This document shows, piece by piece, positions 6,701 to 15,225 of a stretch of DNA of 20,520 nucleotides. The translations under genes were made by a program, and so were the position numbers. The notes under the pieces are model-generated. The model ran no database searches. It saw only the letters and a program-made list of their open reading frames with translations, and was not told the DNA's origin. How positions within the stretch are numbered: position 1 is the first letter of the stretch; every line of letters starts with the position of its first letter. Source of the stretch: CALFVT01 sp039989855 (lineage in GTDB: Bacteria; Pseudomonadota; Alphaproteobacteria; Caulobacterales; Maricaulaceae); NCBI GenBank assembly GCA_039989855.1, contig JBDXGZ010000021.1, positions 1-20,520 of the forward strand, in the 5' to 3' direction.

Positions 6701-7861
6701 ATTCTTGAGCGTTCTATTTACGGATCTGTTAAGAAGATTTTGCTGAAACAAACGGCTGTATCTGGTCCACGCGGATTTAAGAAAGGCCCGATTACAGAGG
6801 AAAATCTTGAGGATATTCCACGCTCTGATTGGTGGCGCATTGGCGTTTCTGATGAGAAAGCCATTGGTGAGCTAGAGGCCCTTAAAGAGCAATATGACAG
6901 TTATAAGCAGCGTCTTGATGATCGCTTTGACGATAAAGTCGACAAGCTACAACGCGGTGATGAGCTACCGCCAGGTGTGATGAAGATGGTTAAAGTCTTC
7001 GTTGCGGTGAAGCGTAAGCTGCAGCCAGGTGATAAAATGGCCGGTCGTCATGGTAACAAAGGGGTTATCTCTAAGATTAACCCTGTTGAAGACATGCCGT
7101 ACCTTCCAGATGGTCAAGCGGTTGATATCGTGCTGAACCCACTTGGGGTTCCGTCTCGAATGAACGTTGGACAGATTCTCGAAACCCATATGGGTTGGGC
7201 CTCTGCAGGTTTGGGTAAAGTCATCAATAATGCGCTCGAAGCTTACCGAATTGAAGGTAAGAAAGAGACATTACATGAGGCGCTAAAGCTTGTTTATACC
7301 GAAGAAGAAGGCGATGTGCCTGATACTGAGGAAGAGATGCTCGAGCTTGCGGGTAATGTCACGCGCGGTGTTCCAATCGCAACGCCTGTCTTTGACGGCG
7401 CGCGAGAGCCAGATATTGTCACTATGTTAGAGCGTGCAGGTCTGCACGATTCAGGTCAGGTGACATTACATGACGGTCGTACGGGTGAGCGTTTCATTCG
7501 CCCTGTGACAGTTGGATATAAATATCTGCTCAAGCTTCACCATTTGGTCGATGATAAAATCCATGCGCGCTCTATTGGGCCGTACTCACTCGTTACGCAG
7601 CAACCACTCGGCGGTAAAGCCCAGTTCGGTGGACAGCGCTTCGGGGAAATGGAAGTCTGGGCGCTTGAAGCTTACGGTGCGGCTTACACGCTGCAAGAAA
7701 TGCTGACTGTCAAATCTGATGATGTGGCCGGACGGACGAAGGTTTACGAATCTATTGTTCGCGGTGACGACGGATTTGAAGCGGGTATTCCTGAAAGTTT
7801 CAACGTCTTGATCAAAGAGATCAGATCGCTGGGTCTAAACGTCGAACTAACGAACGGCTAA
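3776..7861 (+). CDS. rpoB: DNA-directed RNA polymerase subunit beta
   Basis: The 1361-residue beta subunit of RNA polymerase, which forms half of the active-site cleft. With the ATG at 3776 the protein begins [19 protein letters not shown], in register with alphaproteobacterial RpoB; GTG 3767 would add three residues and lacks a ribosome binding site. The rifampicin-binding region is intact at about residues 517-543 ([20 protein letters not shown], then [11 protein letters not shown]). D526, H536 and S541 here match E. coli D516, H526 and S531, the sensitive-type residues. The catalytic segment [11 protein letters not shown] and the C-terminal [39 protein letters not shown] and YESIVRG motifs are all present. 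It is followed by rpoC after a 93-base spacer. Confidence 0.98.
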   Translation: [1361 protein letters not shown]

Positions 7862-7871
7862 TAATGGTTTG

Positions 7872-7894
7872 AGCGCGCGCTTGTTACGCGCGCT
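7872..7894 (+). other. GC-rich hairpin between rpoB and rpoC
   Basis: AGCGCGCG (7872-7879) and CGCGCGCT (7887-7894) are perfect complements around the loop CTTGTTA. No T-run follows, and rpoC needs read-through. The structure is likely an mRNA processing or stabilising element rather than a terminator. Confidence 0.6.
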
Positions 7895-7954
7895 TGCCGC
7901 ATTTAATTTCACGGGACAGATGGACGCATCATCCCCTTTTGAGAAGGAAATGAC

Positions 7955-10900
7955 ATGAACAAAGAGGTCATGAATATTTTCAACCCGGCACAAGAAGGCC
8001 CGACCTTCGACCGGATTCGTATATCGCTTGCTAGCCCCGAGAAGATCCTCAGTTGGTCTTTCGGTGAAATCCGTAAGCCTGAAACAATAAACTACCGGAC
8101 CTTTAAGCCGGAAAAAGACGGCCTATTTTGTGCGCGTATCTTTGGCCCTGTCAAAGATTACGAATGCCTCTGCGGCAAATATAAGCGGATGAAGTATAAA
8201 GGCGTCGTTTGCGAAAAGTGCGGCGTTGAAGTTACCGTTACGCGCGTTCGTCGTGAGCGTATGGGCCATATTGAATTGGCCGCGCCTGTGGCTCACATTT
8301 GGTTCCTAAAGTCGCTTCCGTCTCGGATTGCGACGATGCTGAATATGACGCTAAAAGAAATTGAACGCGTTTTATATTTCGAAAGCTATGTTGTCACTGA
8401 GCCTGGATTGACATCACTGGGTGAACGTCAAATTCTCTCAGAAGACGAATATCTTGATGCGCAAGCCGAATTTGGCGAAGATAGCTTTACCGCTGGTATC
8501 GGCGCGGAAGCCATTCGCGAAATGCTCGTAAATCTTGATCTTGAAGCCGAAGTCGAGCGCACGCGTTTCGATATGACGGAAACAGGATCAGAGCTTAAGC
8601 TAAAGAAGTTCTCTAAGCGTCTTAAGTTGCTTGAAGCCTTTATCACGTCTGGCAATAAGCCAGAGTGGATGGTTCTAACAATCGTTCCTGTCATTCCGCC
8701 AGAGCTACGCCCACTTGTACCGCTAGATGGTGGCCGTTTTGCGACGTCAGATTTGAACGATCTTTACCGCCGCGTGATTAACCGTAACAACCGTTTGAAG
8801 CGTCTGATTGAGCTTCGTGCGCCAGACATCATCATTCGTAACGAAAAGCGGATGTTGCAAGAATCTGTTGATGCGCTGTTTGATAATGGTCGTCGTGGCC
8901 GCGTGATTACCGGCGCGAATAAGCGTCCGCTGAAATCTATGTCAGACATGCTTAAAGGTAAGCAAGGCCGCTTCCGTCAAAACTTGCTCGGAAAGCGTGT
9001 TGACTATTCTGGTCGTTCCGTGATCGTGGTTGGCCCAGAGCTGAAACTCCACGAATGTGGTCTACCAAAGAAAATGGCGCTCGAGCTATTTAAGCCGTTT
9101 ATTTATGCGCGTCTTGACGCCAAAGGTCTCTCTGGGACTGTTAAACAATCTAAGAAATTGGTTGAGAAGCAACGCCCAGAAGTTTGGGATATTCTCGACG
9201 AAGTTATTCGTGAACATCCAGTTCTGCTGAACCGTGCGCCGACGCTCCATAGATTGGGCATCCAAGCTTTCGAACCTAAGCTAACCGAAGGGAAAGCTAT
9301 TCAGCTTCACCCGCTGGTTTGTGCGGCGTTTAACGCTGACTTTGACGGGGACCAAATGGCGGTTCACGTCCCGCTCTCTATCGAAGCACAGCTCGAAGCG
9401 CGTGTCTTAATGATGTCAACGAACAACATTCTATCGCCAGCGAATGGTCGTCCGATTATTGTTCCGTCGCAGGATATTGTTCTGGGTCTTTATTACATGT
9501 CGCTAATGCGTGATGATGAAAAAGGCGAAGGCATGATGTTTGCGAGCATGGCCGAAGTTGAAGCTGCGCTTGATAATAAGCATGTGTCTATTCACGCAAA
9601 AGTCAAAGGCCGTTTTACCGTGGTAAATGAGGACGGCTCTGAACATATGGTTGTTGCTGAAACAACGCCAGGTCGTTTGAAGTTGGCTGAGTTTTTACCG
9701 AAACATCCGCTTGTGTCTTTTGATGTTATCAACCGCGTACTGACCAAGAAAGAAATCGGGAAACTGATTGATATTGTTTACCGTCATGCGGGTCAAAAAG
9801 CGACGGTCATCTTCTGTGATAAGATTATGGGCCTCGGATTTGCGGAAGCCTGTAAAGCGGGTATTTCGTTTGGTAAGGATGACATGGTTATCCCAGCTGA
9901 AAAATATACGCTCGTCAATGAAACGGCCGAACTCGTAAATGATTTCGAGCAGCAATATGCTGACGGTTTGATCACTAAAGGCGAGAAATATAACAAGGTT
10001 GTTGATGCTTGGTCTAAGTGTACCGATAAGGTTGCGGATGCCATGATGAATGAGGCTGCGCGTCCGCGTAAGCTGATTAACTCAATCTATATGATGGCCG
10101 ATTCTGGCGCTCGGGGTTCTAAGAACCAAATGAAGCAGCTTGCGGGTATGCGCGGCTTGATGGCGAAACCATCTGGCGAAATTATTGAAACACCAATTAC
10201 GGCAAACTTTAAAGAAGGTTTGACCGTTATGGATTACTTTAACTCGACCCATGGAGCTCGTAAGGGACTGGCCGATACCGCGCTCAAGACTGCGAACTCA
10301 GGTTACCTCACGCGTCGTCTTGTTGACGTTGCTCAGGATTGTATCGTTACGGAGCAAGATTGCGGAACTGATAATGGCATTAACCTCAAGCCTGTCGTTG
10401 ACGGCGGTGATATTGTTGTCTCTCTCGGTGAACGCATGCTTGGCCGTGTCACATCTGAAGAGTTACATGATCCTCGCACGGGTGAATTATTATACCCGAG
10501 TGCGACATATATCGACGAAGATATGGCGCTTGAGATTGACGCGTCTGGACTTCAAAATGCGCGCGTTCGGTCTCCACTAACGTGTGAAACGCGTTACGGT
10601 ATTTGCGCAACCTGTTATGGTCGTGATCTGGCACGCGGGACGAAGGTCAATATGGGCGAAGCTGTCGGTGTTATCGCGGCCCAGTCTATTGGTGAACCAG
10701 GTACGCAGCTTACGATGCGGACGTTCCATATTGGCGGAACGGCCTCTGTTTCTGATAACTCGACGATTGAGAGCTCAAACGAAGGTGAAATCATTTACGT
10801 AGAAGGTGATGTTGTTAAAGCCAAAGGCGGCTTTATTGTCATGAGCCGTAACCTCTTATTCAACGTTGTTGATGCAGACGGTAAAGAGCTTGAAACCCAC

Positions 10901-12148
10901 AAAGTCGCTTACGGCTCACGGGTTCTTGTAAAAGACAAAGCCAAAATTGGTCGCGGTGATCGCCTCGCGGAATGGGATCCATATACGATGCCAATCCTGA
11001 CTGAAGTTGGCGGTAAGGTGAAACTTCTCGATATTGTCGACGGTGTTTCAGCTCGCGAAGAAACCGATGAAGATACAGGTATCTCATCTAAGGTCATCGT
11101 TGACTGGCGCGCGGCTGCGAAAGCTGGCGATATTCAGCCTGTTGCTGTGATTCAAGGCGAAGACGGCGAACCTGTCAAATTGGCAAGTGGAAATATTGCC
11201 CGTTACATGTTGGCCGTTGGTGCGATCCTCTCTGTTGAAGATGGTGATATGGTTCAGCCGGGTGATGTTCTGGCGCGTATCTCTAAAGGGGGTGCGACGC
11301 AGCGTGATATTACTGGTGGTCTACCGCGTGTTGCGGAACTGTTCGAAGCTCGTCGTCCTAAAGATGATGCGGTTATCGCCGACATTGACGGTAAAGTTGA
11401 ATTTACGCGTGATTATAAAAACAAGCGTAAAATTCAGATCACACCTGACGGAGAAGACGCATCGCCGTCTGAATTCCTTATCCCTAAAGGTAAGCATATG
11501 CTTGTCCAAGACGGTGACCGTGTGAAGAAGGGTGATTATCTCCTAGATGGCAATCCAGCTCCGCATGATATTTTGGCAATTATGGGTGTCGAAGCTCTGG
11601 CCGAATATCTCGTCGACGAAGTGCAAGGCGTTTACCGTCTGCAAGGCGTTCCGATTAACGACAAACACATCGAGGTGATTGTTCGCCAGATGCTACAAAA
11701 AGTCGAAGTCAAAACACCGGGTGAAACGCATCTCCTCCGGGGTGAGCAAATGGACCGTATTGAGTTTGATCTGGTCAATGAGAAGCTTCTCTCTGATAAT
11801 AAAAAGGCTACGCCTGCGATTGGCGTGCCTGTTCTTCTCGGGATTACAAAAGCGTCACTACAGACACGATCCTTTATCTCAGCGGCGTCTTTCCAAGAGA
11901 CCACACGCGTCCTCACAGAGGCGTCTGTTCACGGTAAGGAAGATATGCTTGAAGGTCTTAAAGAGAATGTTATTGTGGGACGTCTTATTCCAGCAGGGAC
12001 GGGCGGCAATCTTCGTCGTTACCAGAAAATTGCGAATGAGCGTGACGAGAAACTGCTCGAAGAGCGCCGCATGGCCTCACCGCAACTCGAAGAGTTCCCA
12101 GCCGAGATTGAAGATAATTCTGCCACTGCTGAGCCAGCTGCCGAATAA
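7955..12148 (+). CDS. rpoC: DNA-directed RNA polymerase subunit beta'
   Basis: The 1397-residue beta' subunit, which holds the catalytic magnesium and the clamp. The first zinc site has C71, C73, C86 and C89 (CLCGKYKRMKYKGVVCEKCG). The active-site motif NADFDGDQMAVH supplies D462, D464 and D466. The second zinc site is formed by C796, C877, C884 and C887. The bridge-helix/trigger-loop region carries GEAVGVIAAQSIGEPGTQLT and MRTFHIGG. The C-terminal FQETTRVLTEASVHGKED and GLKENVIVGRLIPAGTG segments, the omega-contact part, are intact. GAGAAGGA at 7941-7948 is a good ribosome binding site for ATG 7955. The acidic, alanine-rich tail is normal. A strong terminator lies 26 bases after the stop, ending the rpo operon. 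Confidence 0.98.
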   Translation: MNKEVMNIFNPAQEGPTFDRIRISLASPEKILSWSFGEIRKPETINYRTFKPEKDGLFCARIFGPVKDYECLCGKYKRMKYKGVVCEKCGVEVTVTRVRRERMGHIELAAPVAHIWFLKSLPSRIATMLNMTLKEIERVLYFESYVVTEPGLTSLGERQILSEDEYLDAQAEFGEDSFTAGIGAEAIREMLVNLDLEAEVERTRFDMTETGSELKLKKFSKRLKLLEAFITSGNKPEWMVLTIVPVIPPELRPLVPLDGGRFATSDLNDLYRRVINRNNRLKRLIELRAPDIIIRNEKRMLQESVDALFDNGRRGRVITGANKRPLKSMSDMLKGKQGRFRQNLLGKRVDYSGRSVIVVGPELKLHECGLPKKMALELFKPFIYARLDAKGLSGTVKQSKKLVEKQRPEVWDILDEVIREHPVLLNRAPTLHRLGIQAFEPKLTEGKAIQLHPLVCAAFNADFDGDQMAVHVPLSIEAQLEARVLMMSTNNILSPANGRPIIVPSQDIVLGLYYMSLMRDDEKGEGMMFASMAEVEAALDNKHVSIHAKVKGRFTVVNEDGSEHMVVAETTPGRLKLAEFLPKHPLVSFDVINRVLTKKEIGKLIDIVYRHAGQKATVIFCDKIMGLGFAEACKAGISFGKDDMVIPAEKYTLVNETAELVNDFEQQYADGLITKGEKYNKVVDAWSKCTDKVADAMMNEAARPRKLINSIYMMADSGARGSKNQMKQLAGMRGLMAKPSGEIIETPITANFKEGLTVMDYFNSTHGARKGLADTALKTANSGYLTRRLVDVAQDCIVTEQDCGTDNGINLKPVVDGGDIVVSLGERMLGRVTSEELHDPRTGELLYPSATYIDEDMALEIDASGLQNARVRSPLTCETRYGICATCYGRDLARGTKVNMGEAVGVIAAQSIGEPGTQLTMRTFHIGGTASVSDNSTIESSNEGEIIYVEGDVVKAKGGFIVMSRNLLFNVVDADGKELETHKVAYGSRVLVKDKAKIGRGDRLAEWDPYTMPILTEVGGKVKLLDIVDGVSAREETDEDTGISSKVIVDWRAAAKAGDIQPVAVIQGEDGEPVKLASGNIARYMLAVGAILSVEDGDMVQPGDVLARISKGGATQRDITGGLPRVAELFEARRPKDDAVIADIDGKVEFTRDYKNKRKIQITPDGEDASPSEFLIPKGKHMLVQDGDRVKKGDYLLDGNPAPHDILAIMGVEALAEYLVDEVQGVYRLQGVPINDKHIEVIVRQMLQKVEVKTPGETHLLRGEQMDRIEFDLVNEKLLSDNKKATPAIGVPVLLGITKASLQTRSFISAASFQETTRVLTEASVHGKEDMLEGLKENVIVGRLIPAGTGGNLRRYQKIANERDEKLLEERRMASPQLEEFPAEIEDNSATAEPAAE

Positions 12149-12173
12149 AAATTCTTCTCTTTATATTAAATTC

Positions 12174-12207
12174 AAAGCCGCTTTCAGACATGAAGGCGGC
12201 TTTTTTT
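12174..12207 (+). terminator. Rho-independent terminator after rpoC
   Basis: AAAGCCGCTTTCA (12174-12186) pairs with TGAAGGCGGCTTT (12191-12203) over 13 positions with a single wobble and a GACA loop. The run of seven T residues, 12201-12207, follows directly. It is the clearest terminator in the window and separates rpoBC from the genes downstream. Confidence 0.93.
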
Positions 12208-12239
12208 ATGTCTCAACCCCACGAAAATATGATGTTGAG

Positions 12240-12266
12240 TTGTGATTTGTGTTTAGCGTTTAAAAT
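12240..12266 (+). promoter_or_regulatory. Candidate promoter for the LCAT-like lipoprotein gene
   Basis: TAAAAT (12261-12266) matches five of six -10 bases, with TTGTGA (12240-12245) 15 bases upstream as a possible -35. The spacing is shorter than ideal. The region up to the gene start is AT-rich, and the terminator just upstream makes a local promoter necessary. Confidence 0.35.
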
Positions 12267-12312
12267 AATTAACAATTATGTTGAAGCATGATTAACTGCG
12301 AAGGATAGGCTA

Positions 12313-13752
12313 ATGACCCGACCTGTAATATATCTACGTTTATTTTACATGGCCATCATAGGGGCATTGGTTACGGCTTGTGCGAGTGCGCCAGATCAAC
12401 GTGATACACTTAAGCAGAATTATGATCGTGCGGCGCAATATCACGCGCCTGATAGAAACCCTGTCATCGTTATTCCGGGCATTCTCGGCAGTCGTTTGGT
12501 TGATGATGAAACGGGCCGTGTGGTTTGGGGGGCCTTTCGTTCGCAATATGCAAACCCTAAAAACCCTGAAGAGTTGCGACTGATTACGCTCCCTATTGCG
12601 CCCGAAGCTGTCGTTGCGCCTGACCGTATTCGTCCGGACGGAGTTCTCGAAGCGTTAGAGCTTAATTTGGCGGGGATCCCCATCAATATTCAAGCCTATT
12701 CAGGGATATTAGCGACACTCGGGGCTGGCGGTTACCGCGATGAAGGCCTTGGTCTGAATGCGATTGATTACGGCACAGATCATTATACATGTTTTCAATT
12801 TGATTATGATTGGCGTTTGGATATTTCTGCAAATGCGAAACGTCTTAAAATCTTCATTGATGAAAAGCGCCGTGATGTGCAACGTCAATATGAAATCGAA
12901 TATGGTATCAAAGACTCGCCCGTCAAATTTGATATCGTCGCTCATTCTATGGGGTCTTTATTGACCCGTTATTTCCTTCGTTACGGGGGGGAAGAATTGC
13001 CGAATGACGGGAGCATTCTACCGATCACGTGGAACGGCGCTGACGATGTTGAGCGCGCCATTTTAGTGGCTCCGCCAAACGCGGGCTCTTTAGATGCGGT
13101 TGATCAGTTGGTGAACGGATTTGATAAGGGCGGGCCTTTGATTCCGCGTTATGATCCCGTTGTATTGGGAACCTTTGCCTCCGTTTATCAACTTCTGCCT
13201 CGGCCCCGACACCGAAGACTGATTGTGGACGGGGATGAAGATCAGCCTATTGGCGATATTTATGATCCAAAAGTTTGGCAAGACTATGAATGGGGCCTCA
13301 GTAGCCAAGATAAGAAAAGCCAAGAGGTTCTAGAGCAATTATTGCCTGGCGTGGATGACCCTGCGGAACGAAACGCTTTTGCCAAAGATTATCAAGCGCG
13401 GGCCTTGGCACGGGCGAAACAATTTCACGCGGCAATTGATAAGCCATCAACTCCGCCGGATGGGCTGGACTATTTCCTCGTGGCGGGGGATGCTTCGGCA
13501 ACGCCAGAATATCTCTCTGTTGATAGTGAGACACATGACATCTCAGTTCATGGTCTCGCGCCAGGCGATAATGTCGTTCTGCGATCGAGCGCACTTTTGG
13601 ATGAGCGTTCTGCGGGGGACTGGCACCCAAGGCTGAAATCGCCGATTACGTGGTCATCGGTTCTGTTTTTACCGGGTGAGCATAGAAGCCTGCCGAATGA
13701 TGCAGTCTTTGAAGACAATGTGCTTTATTGGCTCCTTGAGGCACCGCGTTAA
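12313..13752 (+). CDS. LCAT/PGAP1-like alpha/beta-hydrolase lipoprotein (putative lipase/acyltransferase)
   Basis: A 479-residue serine hydrolase predicted to be lipid-anchored. A signal peptide ends in the lipobox VTAC with Cys23. The core follows lecithin:cholesterol acyltransferase-type enzymes: oxyanion-loop motif VIVIPGILGS (51-60), FDYDWR (163-168), nucleophile elbow VAHSMGS with Ser212, a probable catalytic Asp419 in APGDNVVLRSSALLD where LCAT relatives have a GDGTV-type motif, and a probable catalytic His457 in LPGEHRSLPND. The only cysteine besides the lipobox is C160, so the lid disulfide of animal LCAT is absent. AAGGA (12301-12305) sits seven bases before the ATG. It probably acts on phospholipid or another ester in the envelope; the substrate cannot be read from sequence. 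It has its own putative promoter and precedes a dipeptidase gene by 75 bases. Confidence 0.82.
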   Translation: MTRPVIYLRLFYMAIIGALVTACASAPDQRDTLKQNYDRAAQYHAPDRNPVIVIPGILGSRLVDDETGRVVWGAFRSQYANPKNPEELRLITLPIAPEAVVAPDRIRPDGVLEALELNLAGIPINIQAYSGILATLGAGGYRDEGLGLNAIDYGTDHYTCFQFDYDWRLDISANAKRLKIFIDEKRRDVQRQYEIEYGIKDSPVKFDIVAHSMGSLLTRYFLRYGGEELPNDGSILPITWNGADDVERAILVAPPNAGSLDAVDQLVNGFDKGGPLIPRYDPVVLGTFASVYQLLPRPRHRRLIVDGDEDQPIGDIYDPKVWQDYEWGLSSQDKKSQEVLEQLLPGVDDPAERNAFAKDYQARALARAKQFHAAIDKPSTPPDGLDYFLVAGDASATPEYLSVDSETHDISVHGLAPGDNVVLRSSALLDERSAGDWHPRLKSPITWSSVLFLPGEHRSLPNDAVFEDNVLYWLLEAPR

Positions 13753-13827
13753 GGGCTATAAATTTGGAGCTATTTGTAATCTAGCGTTTAGGTGATAGTC
13801 TTTCTAAAAATATAAGGGAAAGACGTC

Positions 13828-15060
13828 ATGCGTAAACTTATGAAATATAGTGTGGCTGCCATAGCCTTAACGGGGCTGATATGCTGTAGCCCGACAGAAA
13901 CAAGTGAAGCGCCAGTTGAGCAGGTCATTGAGCCGGCCGTTGATGTGCAGGGGCTCCATTCCTCTGTCCTGACTCTTGATACCCATATTGATATTCCGCT
14001 GACCTATATGAAAGAGATTGACCCAAGCGGCGATACGGAATTGCAAGTTGATTTGCCGAAGCTACAAGCGGGTGGTCTCGATAGTGGGTTTTGGATTATC
14101 TACACGCCGCAAGGGGATTTGACGGATAAGGGTTACGCGCAGGGCCACGACATTGCCGAAACACGGCATGCCGCCATTCAGAAACTTGTGACCGTCCATC
14201 ATCAAGATTTCGCCCTCGCCAAAAGCGCGCAGCAGGTTCGCGATATTGTCGCCTCGGGGAAATCAGCCGTTTTAATCGGTATGGAAAATGCCTACCCTCT
14301 CGGTGAGAGCGTGGAGACTGTGCCCATGTGGGCGGCGCGCGGCGTTCGCTATATGGGCATCACCCATTTCGGGCATAATCAATTTGGCGATAGTTCCAAT
14401 CTGAATTTTGTCCGCGACAAGGGGCCAAAGTGGAACGGCTTGTCTCCGCTCGGCAAAGATCTCGTCCGTGCGATGAACGATAACGGTATTATGGTGGACG
14501 CGTCCCATGCGGGAAAAGCGACCATGATGCAGGCGGCTGATCTTTCGCGTACCCCGATTATTGCCTCTCATTCGGGCGTCAAAGCTGTCGCGGATAGTGC
14601 GCGTAACCTTGATGATGAGCAGCTCCGCAAACTTGCTGAGGTCGGCGGCGTGGCGCAAATGGTGGCCTTGGGGGCTTACGTCAAACTCCCCACCCCAGAG
14701 CAACAGGCCGCGCGGGATGCGTTGGACGCAGAATTTGGCGAGCGTGCAACGTGGGACCAAGCCAAGCGTGATGCCTATACGGCGCGGCGCGCTGATATTA
14801 CGGCTATGGCAGCGGAAGCTAGTGTCTCAAACTTCGTTGACCATATTGACCACGCCGTGAAAGTGGCGGGCATAGACTATGTCGGCATTGCCTCTGATTT
14901 TGATGGTGGCGGCGGCATCGCAGGGTGGGGCGACGCCTCTGAGAGTGAAAACCTAACGGCTGAACTTCTTGAGCGCGGCTATAGCGACACCGACATTGCC
15001 AAGATTTGGGGCGGGAACTTACTGCGCGTCATGGAAGCGGTCGAGGCAGGGGCTAAGTAA
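13828..15060 (+). CDS. M19-family (renal-type) membrane dipeptidase, probable lipoprotein
   Basis: A 410-residue zinc metallopeptidase of the membrane dipeptidase family, which cleaves dipeptides, often including D-residues at the C-terminal side. Expected metal ligands are all visible: H53 and D55 in LDTHIDIP, bridging E153 in GMENAYP, H227 in DASHAG, H248 in ASHSG, and D357 in SDFDGGGG. The C-terminal GGNLLRVMEAV is also typical. The N-terminus is a short signal sequence ending LTGLICCS; Cys20 may be the lipidated residue, but a cysteine at position -1 is unusual for a lipobox, so periplasmic release is possible. AAGGGA (13814-13819) is the ribosome binding site. It may be co-transcribed with the hydrolase upstream. 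Export fits a role in peptide scavenging or cell-wall peptide turnover. Confidence 0.9.
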   Translation: MRKLMKYSVAAIALTGLICCSPTETSEAPVEQVIEPAVDVQGLHSSVLTLDTHIDIPLTYMKEIDPSGDTELQVDLPKLQAGGLDSGFWIIYTPQGDLTDKGYAQGHDIAETRHAAIQKLVTVHHQDFALAKSAQQVRDIVASGKSAVLIGMENAYPLGESVETVPMWAARGVRYMGITHFGHNQFGDSSNLNFVRDKGPKWNGLSPLGKDLVRAMNDNGIMVDASHAGKATMMQAADLSRTPIIASHSGVKAVADSARNLDDEQLRKLAEVGGVAQMVALGAYVKLPTPEQQAARDALDAEFGERATWDQAKRDAYTARRADITAMAAEASVSNFVDHIDHAVKVAGIDYVGIASDFDGGGGIAGWGDASESENLTAELLERGYSDTDIAKIWGGNLLRVMEAVEAGAK

Positions 15061-15062
15061 GA

Positions 15063-15077
15063 GCGCTTGTAAAGCGC
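15063..15077 (+). other. Small hairpin just after the dipeptidase gene
   Basis: GCGCTT (15063-15068) and AAGCGC (15072-15077) are exact inverted copies with a GTA loop, starting three bases after the stop. There is no T-run, so it could be a 3'-end stabiliser but not a clear terminator. I see no other gene-like or structural signal in the remaining bases to 15225. Confidence 0.35.
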
Positions 15078-15225
15078 ATAAGGGCTGAGAGGTAACGGCT
15101 TGGGGAGAGGATGCTGAGATGATATGTTGAGCGTCCATAAACGCCTAATTTAAGACACTGGTTTCATCAAATTCTGTCCTGAGGGCACGATTGCCTTACT
15201 GTTGTTAGTTCTGTAGTGTATCTAA

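Noticed and set aside
11679..12245. 188-residue plus-strand frame overlapping the rpoC 3' end
   Set aside because: It is out of frame with rpoC, low in recognisable structure, and runs through the rpoC terminator.
14272..14760. 162-residue minus-strand frame within the dipeptidase gene
   Set aside because: The plus-strand frame has all M19 metal ligands, while the antisense frame has no motif, start signal or known family.
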